Positions 56,991 through 64,000 of a stretch of 64,000 bases of DNA are shown here, piece after piece. This stretch comes from Maratus speciosus. Taxonomy: Eukaryota > Arthropoda > Arachnida > Araneae > Salticidae. Positions within the stretch are counted from its first letter, which is position 1. The number at the start of each line of letters is the position of its first letter. The position numbers and the translations under genes are program-made. A model generated the notes under the pieces. It searched no databases. It was given only the letters and a program-made list of their open reading frames with translations, and was not told the origin of the DNA. The stretch covers positions 163,366,761 through 163,430,760 of the forward strand of contig OZ010799.1 in assembly GCA_963932465.1 (NCBI GenBank). Direction: 5' to 3'.

Positions 56991-57515
56991 AATGGATCTA
57001 TGAATAAAGAGCAAACGTATAGTGGACTGCCTACCAGTTGCGAGTGTGGTAACTCAAAATGTAGTCACTCGATGGTGGCTGTTGTTTGTTTCCATCAGAT
57101 CAGAGATTGATTTACGTAGAAGCAAACTTCCACCAGTAAAAACGATTATTTTTTTTTCTTATTTATGTAAGAAATTATCCTTGAATAAGACGGAAAATTT
57201 TACTCAAATTCACTGTCGGACGTTTTACTTAGCAGTAATCAAATTCACTGATATGACAGGATTTTTTTTATATAGTCGTAATATGGCGGAATCATAGAGA
57301 CTGACTACCACCGGGGCATTATTTCACCAGTAAAAATGAATGTATACTCTTAATTTATTTATGAAAGGGATTTCATGTCAGAAATGCTTTGAAATTTAAA
57401 GGAAATTTCAAATTTACTGATGGATGTTTGCTCCGGTGGTAATCAGACCCGGTGAAACCAATTACAATTGAAACTTCGGCAATTTGAGGTTATGCCAATT
57501 CCGTTTTATTCCATG
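56991..57515. mobile_element. CATGG-ended MITE (copy 4)
   Basis: It starts aatggatctatgaataaag and ends ttttattccatg, with flanks atatatat (56983-56990) and atacatat (57516-57523), matching in 7 of 8. The inner landmarks caaacttccaccagtaaaa, aatatggcgg and accaccggggca match the other copies. Confidence 0.82.
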
Positions 57516-57599
57516 ATACATATGCGAAAGCCTGATAACATTTATTTTATTATTATTATGAAACACTAATTGTAGGGGATGTCTTTATATTGAACGATG

Positions 57600-58345
57600 A
57601 AAAGGTGTTAGGCTAAGACAGTAGAGTTTATAAGTTTTTATTATATTTATTATATTTTATTGGAATTTTACGAAATGGATTGCTCTGAAAATTCATTTCG
57701 ATAAATAAGACGTAAAAAAACTTTGAAGTTCATAAAATTATTTAATTTAATAACAATAGACATATTTTATTTATTGATATAAAAAGATAAACGACTTTTC
57801 GAGAGAAAATATTATATTCTTTCAATCTCTTTATTTTTATTCATTATTACTTTAATATATTAAAAGTCTAGAAATCAAAAAATCAATTAAAAGCTATTAT
57901 TTATGCACATCAAGCTAAAATGGGTATAGATAGCAAGACATTCATAAATTATTCAAAGTTATATGCAATTATTTTCAAAAATGGTTCTTTAATTTTTTCG
58001 CATACACCAAATCATTGTTTTCGTATAAAGAATGGAATAAAAATTCTTCCTCGTCTAATTAATCACTATAATTTTTTTTAAAGGGCATAAAAAGAAAAAT
58101 CTTCACAAGAAGTATTTCAAAAATATACCTTGATACTTTGGTATTTATAATTGGATTCCATGGTCTTAGTTTATTTTTAGATTAAAAAGGACAATTTAAC
58201 GGAAGACTTTTCTGATTAGAATCGTATCATCTTGGATTTTTTACTCACGCAATTAAAGCTTTTTCATCTATTAGTACATTCTAAAAATATTATGCTCTTA
58301 TGTGTAAGGAATATGAACGTTTAATGTTGATAAAGGGTGTTTCAT
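57600..58345 (+). repeat. diverged copy of the 1.6 kb unit (J)
   Basis: In order: tttatttttattcattatta, caattaaaagctatt, ttcataaattattcaaagtt, attttttcgcatacaccaa and gtctaattaatcactata. Diverged but collinear with the array. Confidence 0.65.
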
Positions 58346-58377
58346 AATTTATAGATATTGGAAGACTTTTGTGTTTT

Positions 58378-58580
58378 CATTATTCGAAGGCCCATTTGCT
58401 TGTAAAATGGTCTGGTTACTGGACAACAGGTATTGGGTTCGAACCCCAATTCGGGCATGGATGTTTGCAGTGAATCAAAAACGGTAGTTCCGGCCTGTTT
58501 GGCCCTTGTATGCAAATTATGACTGTGGCATCGGAAATCGTTAAAACAAGTACTTCTCGAATTTAGACGCGCATTATTTT
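58378..58580 (+). ncRNA. tRNA-related SINE-like block (Pol III B box)
   Basis: TTGGG-TTCGAAC-CCCAA (58434-58450) forms a perfect 5 bp T-arm with a 7-base loop and fits the Pol III B-box rule. Upstream, gcccatttgcttgtaaaatggtctgg resembles an acceptor, D-arm and A box, but the full cloverleaf does not fold well. About 130 bases of unrelated body follow. A tRNA pseudogene or a tRNA-derived SINE fits; a working tRNA is unlikely. Confidence 0.5.
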
Positions 58581-59188
58581 GCAAAACACTTCAGGGGATT
58601 ACTGAAATTTTGTTCCATGATGCTACAAGAAAATCTCCAATGAAAATTAATGTACAAATTCACTTATACATGGTTAAAAATCTCACCTAATTTTTTCAAC
58701 AAGAATTATAAGAGGCATTTTTGCGGGACAATTCTCCATGATGCTTCTGGACTGACGTCAAGTTGTCAATCCAAGTGTCGAATTGATGTTGATGGCTCTT
58801 CTTCAATTATTGTTTAGGTAGCGGTGATGTTTTCGTGCGTCCTTTCTGTGGTCTTTATTACCACTTTGTCATCAGCCACTGAACTTAATCATTAAAACTT
58901 AGCAATTAATGCTCTTAACATGCTTGAAAATGGCTTTGGCGTATTTTTAAAAGCACTAGATTAATTCCTTTATTTTTCGACAGTTTTCTGGTTACAAAGA
59001 TAAAACATTTTGACTAAAAAAAACATATCCTTAGACTGAATACACCATGTAACACAATTTTTGTTTCTGGGTAATAAATATCATTTTCTAATTAGTTCTA
59101 TCATAAAAACCTGAAAAAACTTTACTTCATTGCTAAAACATAGCTTTCTTGGTCAGGACAATGAAAAGTTGAAATTTGCTTATTGCCG
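58581..59188. other. spacer, no recognised feature
   Basis: Slightly GC-richer at 58720-58880, without a recognisable protein frame. Confidence 0.4.
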
Positions 59189-59192
59189 TTAA

Positions 59193-59400
59193 CCCCTTAA
59201 TTTTCGCTCCCTTGATTTTCACGGGCTGTGTCTTTTATTCAGATTGTTTATTTCCACCAATTTTATAAAGTAGTGTAATTGGCTTTATTATGGTATCATT
59301 TTACCTGTAATTAAATATGGTGAATATTTCTTTTCCAAAAAAGTCATCTGAATAAGCAATTTAAATTTTTAAACCGTAAATTAATGCGACCGTTAAGAGG
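59193..59400 (+). mobile_element. TTAA-flanked MITE, family T2 (copy 2)
   Basis: TTAA at 59189-59192 and 59401-59404. Starts ccccttaattttcgctcc and ends gcgaccgttaagagg. It is the reverse-complement match of 7566-7773. The right TTAA is shared with the next element. Confidence 0.85.
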
Positions 59401-59404
59401 TTAA

Positions 59405-59919
59405 CCCTTTAGTATGCAGCTTTGCATATATGCAAAAAACACTATTTTGAATTTAATTGATATTTTATTCGCGTATACCTAATTCACACCAGAAATATTG
59501 AAATAGCAATATTTTTTTTAATTAAAAAACAGACTTTTCGTATTTAAATAAAACGAAATTAACCATTTAAACTTTCTAGTGTAAAGTCAGACTCTCTGAA
59601 CTACGTAACTTTTAGAACATATTCTATTTTGGGAATTAAAGAGCTAAAGGTTAAGTTTTATAAAATAAATGATTATATAAAATAAGGTATTTGGTGATAT
59701 ACTTATTAAAGTATTTACTAATTTGCATTATTTTAGCGTAAAACAATTAGATGACAGTTGTTTTTGCTTGTATTGCAGATGTGCAACAGAAGAAAAGACT
59801 GACGTATTAGATGAAAAATATATCTCTGATTTTTATCATAATTTTTTCTATGTAATAAACTTTTCAGAGAATCATATACATTTTTTTCGAAACAAACTAA
59901 AAAATCGCGCATTTAAGGG
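59405..59919 (+). mobile_element. TTAA-flanked MITE, family T3 (copy 2)
   Basis: TTAA at 59401-59404 and 59920-59923. Starts ccctttagtatgcagctttg and ends cgcatttaaggg. The right half matches 26285-26500 (atttactaatttgca, tgtattgcagatgtgcaac). The frame at 59723-59923 is element sequence, not a gene. Confidence 0.82.
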
Positions 59920-59923
59920 TTAA

Positions 59924-60749
59924 GGAAACGTAAGGAAAAAAATCGTACTGACTGTTGGTACCTTGAAAATTTAATGGAAATCTTTATAAGTACAAGATTT
60001 AAGAAACAGGCAGTAATTAGTATTTACAAATGATTAATGCAAGATACTGTGAAGTGCCTACTGGAGTCGTAATGAAATGTATGTATCGACAGATACATTA
60101 TAATAGAAAAAATTCTGTTAAAAAAAGTGGTGAGTAGAAAAAAAAGAATAGAAGTTGACAGCTATGTGAATATTACTGTGGAAGCCATAAAAACGAAGTT
60201 TCAGGTGTATGACTACTGTTTATCTACATACTTGCTGAAACGAATACTGTCAAAACATAAACAGAATTTTTTTTGAAAATTTATTACATAGTGCATTCGG
60301 TACATTTTGGCAAAAACAAAATATTATTTGACAGTAACCAGAGTTTTCTAGATCCCTGCACATGATTGCACACTTTCACGTCATTAGCGCCGCCTGTTAA
60401 AGAGTTATTCAACAAAAACTTTCGCTTTACTCAAAGAAGCAACGAGTAAAATGTTTTGCAAATATTATGTGGTCCGCGAAATGAAACAATTTAAGTTATA
60501 CTCAATCTTTACAAAAATGGATAATTTTCAGTGATCGGATTCAAAGATTGGAGTAAAAGAAGACTTTATACAATTTTAAATGCATGAGAATTACAACGAT
60601 TGTTACAAAAACGAAATTAAATTTTCGCCAATTGGGTTTAAACCCCATTGTGTAACTTTCTTCGAGAAGAGAACGGAAGTAAAAGAATAAAAAAAAGATT
60701 AAAAAAGGGCAAAAGCTCAAATCGGTATTTTCTAATATCGTCAATGAGG
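59924..60749. other. AT-rich spacer
   Basis: No gene. The minus frame 60541-60744 is low-complexity and hydrophobic. Confidence 0.4.
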
Positions 60750-61600
60750 AAAACGAAGTTTTTAAATCTTCTGTAAGATAATAAAAATATTCCTATGTTT
60801 CTTGTGCAAGAAAATAAAAAAAATTATATAGTTAATTTCATAACTAATTTTGTTAAATAATTGAAATAAAACTTATTCTCCAACTATTTAATCACTATAT
60901 TTAATTTTATTTTTACACGGTATACGAAGGAACTTTGTCGAAAAAAGAATTAATAATACAACATAACACTTTTTTTTTATTTTAATTAAATTCTATGGTT
61001 TCGGGATATTTTTTGATTAAAATTATCAATTTCAGAAAAAAACTTTTACATTATAAACGCAATATTATGTTCAATTTTTTTCCCCAGACAACGACGCTCT
61101 TAATCTCTCATAGCACTACAAAAATATTACTATATTTTATGTGTAAGAAACGTAAATGTTTATACAATGTGTTTCATAACTAAATGCATAAAGAAATGAA
61201 ATAAAAGTTCTTCTAGAATTAATTAATTACATTAGTTAATTTCGTTTTTACACGATGTAAGAAAAAAATTTGTAAAAGAAGGAATTAACAGTGACTGTGA
61301 TCATTTGGTATTTTATCTTAATTGTTCGGTCTTGTAATATTTTTGGTTAATAGATAAATTTAATGAAAGAACTTTTGAATAAGAGGCTATCATCTTCGAC
61401 ATTTTCTCAGAAAGCGATGCTATTTATTATTTTATAAATAGTCTAAAAATATATTTAAGTACAAGGAATGCAAAGCATTATACAGGGTGCTTCATAACTA
61501 ATTTTCTAAAAAAATGAAATTATTTATCTTTTAATTTATCCTTATATTTAGTTTTGTTTTAACATGGTAAATTAATAAAAATCATAAGATGAAATACAAT
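60750..61600 (+). repeat. diverged short-period copies of the 1.6 kb unit (K)
   Basis: Landmarks such as tatttaatcactatattta, tttttacacggtat, aaagaaatgaaataaaagtt and gtgtttcataacta recur near 60870, 61195 and 61510. The local period is about 310-325 bp, so this is a contracted derivative of the unit. Confidence 0.6.
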
Positions 61601-61612
61601 ACTCCACCTTAA

Positions 61613-63960
61613 CTCTGGAAAGCTACCTGGGTTACAGGCGTACCCCTCACTTTTTTGTTTTTATCTGTACTCTCCGTTAGAGCGCGCTGCAACGCTGCCG
61701 TTTTGTGCGGTTAACTTTGGCGGCAGTCAGTGCCAGTGTGTGTGCCGTAGACTACAGCTATATGTTTTGATTGCTATTATATTTCGCCGTTGGGGTGAGC
61801 TTGTACCCCATTATAGCGGTTGCGCTTATAAACTTACAAAAAAAAAATCTGTCTATTTCTGTAAGCATGTTTCTTTTCTTTATTTTTAATGCGTACTTAT
61901 AATGTATATGGAATTTTAAACGAAAACAAAAGTAAATAATTCACAATATTTACATTTTTATTAAATATTTCGAAAGTTTTAATTTTTTTGCATTATATTT
62001 ATTATTTTTAGAAGCACGAAATATGACAAGCCGAAGGAGTTTTTTTTTTTTGATTTACCGAAAGAGAGTGACATTCAAGAAATTCAGCGTATTCTTCAAG
62101 AATCCGATTCTGATGATACCCTGTTTAGTGATGACGAACAGGATGAAGTTATTCCTGACTTTGTGAACGAAGAACCTGACAGTGATTCTAATTCCAGTCA
62201 TGAAGAATATCGTCCCGAGAGTTCTGCAAGTCATGTAACTCCAGACCTAGAAAGTGCATCATCATCAAATTTTGTAAATACCTTCCATCATATTATGTGG
62301 AAGAAATGGCTACAAGTGGACAGGACAAAAAGGTTCCGCTCATAGGATACCAGCTGGAAACCTTATTGTTCACCTCCCAGGCAACAAAGAGACTGCGAAA
62401 GAGGTTATTTAGGGACTTCAAGTATGCCTATTATGTTTTACAGAAACAAATTTACAAAAGATTACAAAATATATAAATAATGAAATTAATATTCAACACG
62501 AGAGATGAAATGGGACAGAAGATGAAGAAGAACGCGATACCGATAATGACAGTAAAACACCCTCATATACCCGGAATACTAGTTCAGAAGAAATAAAAGC
62601 TCTTATAGGGTTAATCTACTATGCTGGTGTTATGAAAGGGGGAGGTGTGTGCACCACAGAACTTTTCGACAGGAATAATGGGATTCGAGTATTTCGTGCT
62701 GCAATGCCAGAAAGACGGTTTCGCTTCTTTGTAAATTGCACCAGGTTCTACAATAAAGACAAAAAATGCTGCTGATGAGCTGCATTCTATAATTAAGCCG
62801 CTGATGCTCCATTCCGGGAGGTTTTTGAAGAGTCAATGAACGCCGTGAAACAGCTGCATGTGCCTTCAAGCACACTACTACATTTGACAGCTTGTTGGTT
62901 TTAGAGGACGTTGTCCATTTAAAATTTACATTCCTTTGAACACTGACAAGTATGGAATTAAAATCGTAATGTGTTCTGACGCTAAGACTTTTATGTCTTA
63001 GATGAGGAGGTGTGTACCGGAAAAGGTTCAACACCGGATAGTGTTACAGTTGCACAATACTATTGTGAAAATCTCCCACCATACATGCTAGAAATAGAAA
63101 CATTATGATGAACAACTGGTTCGCATCAATTAACACAGCAAACAGTCTACTACAAAAAGCATTAACCATTGTAGGTACAATAAGAAAGAAGAAGAAAGAA
63201 ATTCCACCATCTTTTGTTGATTGTAAAGGGCTGATTGCTAATTCTGCAATGTTTTGTTACAGTGAACCAATCACTTTATTATCCTATTGTCCCCCAAAAC
63301 GAAAGAAAAAAATTTCCCTAGTACTATCATCAATGCATTATAACGGGGACAAACCAAACAGCGTCCAACTACCAGATATAATATAGTTTTATAACTCGAC
63401 GAAAGGTTGAGTGGAGACATTCGATCAGCTGTGTCATGTATACACGTGTGCAAGAACGACAAGACGTTGGCCGCTTCGTTTGTTTTATAGTTTACTAGAG
63501 AGCATTGGAATCAATTCTATGATACTTAAGAGGAAGCATTGCGCCGGATAAAGAATTATTAAGTCATCGACGAGGATACTTGAAGAATTTGGCTTTCGAA
63601 TTGATGAGGCCAAATATGATGAACAGTCTAAATGTACCAATTTTGAAGCGGGAACTCCGTGAGACTATTTGCAACGTCTTATCCGTACCCATGGCAGAGG
63701 TAACTCCCGAGAGGAAACTATCCACTACAGGCTGATACAAATTATGTTCAAGGTCACGTGACCGAACATCCAGGGTCAGGTGTGCCCTACGCAAAAACTT
63801 TACTTGTTCGGAGAACCAGAAAAACGTTTCTCCTTCTTTCTCAAAATAATATATTGAAAATTTAATTGTATTATATTATTGTAGCTCAAACGTAGCAATA
63901 AATACGTACACGTATACGTGCCTTTTCGTTTTATCGTTAAATTTGTTTTTGACACTATAA
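61613..63960 (+). mobile_element. piggyBac element (right end not fixed)
   Basis: The left end follows TTAA at 61609-61612 (ctctggaaagctacctggg). The subterminal strings ggcgtacccctcac (61639) and ggtgagcttgtacccc (61795) are inverted relative to each other. The transposase pseudogene fills 61990-63830. Near 63910, cacgtatacgtgcc matches a motif inside the TTAA MITE at 17500. The right TIR is in the last 150 bases or beyond the window. Confidence 0.75.
61990..63830 (+). pseudogene. piggyBac transposase pseudogene (DDE_Tnp_1_7 type)
   Basis: The acidic N-terminus (SDDEQDEVIPDFVNEEPDSD, near 62125-62180) is typical of the family. Then EEIKALIGLIYYAGVMKGG (62588-62640) and FRVFRA-like NNGIRVFRAAMPERRF, GFRGRCPFKIYIP and KYGIKIVMCSDAKTF (62895-62990), NNWFASINTANSLL (63108 on), LTIVGTIRKKKKEIPPSF, and TRRWPLRLFYSLLESIG (63460-63505). 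Residues expected to be catalytic Asp are changed: NNWF has Asn where DNWF is usual, and VETFDQ has Glu where VDTLDQ is usual. Many stops and frameshifts occur (for example near 62280, 62515, 62775 and 63409). It is clearly dead; intact proteins have about 550-600 residues. Confidence 0.9.
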
Positions 63961-64000
63961 ATAGTATTTTAGGTAGATTTCGTATGAAATACTACCTATT
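63831..64000. other. 3' flank of the piggyBac pseudogene
   Basis: AT-rich, with the cacgtatacgtg palindrome at about 63909-63920. The end of the element may lie here or past the window. Confidence 0.4.

Noticed and set aside
60541..60744. 67-codon hydrophobic ORF as a membrane peptide
   Set aside because: AT-rich sequence readily gives Phe/Leu/Ile-rich frames; nothing else supports it.

Overview
The window looks like intergenic or heterochromatic DNA from an AT-rich invertebrate genome. An arthropod, perhaps a chelicerate, is my best guess. It rests on the mix of Ty3/gypsy, Tigger/pogo, mariner, piggyBac and hAT-type elements and the many MITEs, with no host exon I can recognise. No intact cellular gene is visible. 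Every protein signature is a mobile-element remnant: two different gypsy-type retroelements, a Tigger/pogo transposase, a mariner fragment and a piggyBac transposase. All are broken by stops, frameshifts or deletions.

Layout. 1-2.4 kb: 3' end of a gypsy pol (RT, RNase H, integrase), a polypurine tract and a partial LTR. 2.4-8.4 kb: a 1 kb TIR transposon, a ~110 bp minisatellite split by an interspersed repeat, a foldback element holding a MITE, and further MITEs. 8.4-38.9 kb: a tandem array of a ~1.6 kb non-coding unit (six long and two short copies), heavily interrupted. Unit C is the richest. It carries a TTAA element and a CATGG-ended MITE; inside that MITE sits a 5.5 kb LTR retrotransposon with a perfect 5 bp target duplication (15143-20654), and then a TTAA-bounded block holding a 3.4 kb Tigger element that itself holds another Tigger-like MITE. 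38.9-44.7 kb: mariner remnant and a MITE interrupted by two opposed foldback elements. 44.7-47.7 kb: a long-armed TIR element with a hAT-type insertion bearing a perfect 8 bp duplication. 47.7-61.6 kb: MITEs, GC-rich minisatellites, a Tigger end, a tRNA-related SINE-like block and diverged copies of the 1.6 kb unit. 61.6-64 kb: a piggyBac element with a dead transposase.

The sequence works as a stratified record of insertions. Because the 1.6 kb units are paralogous, an uninterrupted unit (B, 12208-13857) acts as an empty-site reference, so several insertions can be bounded to the base and ordered in time. The MITEs fall into recurrent families: TTAA-flanked (piggyBac-like), CAGTGTTGCC / CAGGGTTCG / CAGGGGTCG / CAGTGGT (hAT-like, 8 bp duplications), CATGG-ended with 8 bp duplications (possibly P-like), and TA-flanked CAGT... 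(Tigger-like). I found no convincing new cellular system. The most unusual features are the interrupted macro-tandem array, the composite palindromes and the Tigger elements with subterminal repeats. All boundaries were read by eye.
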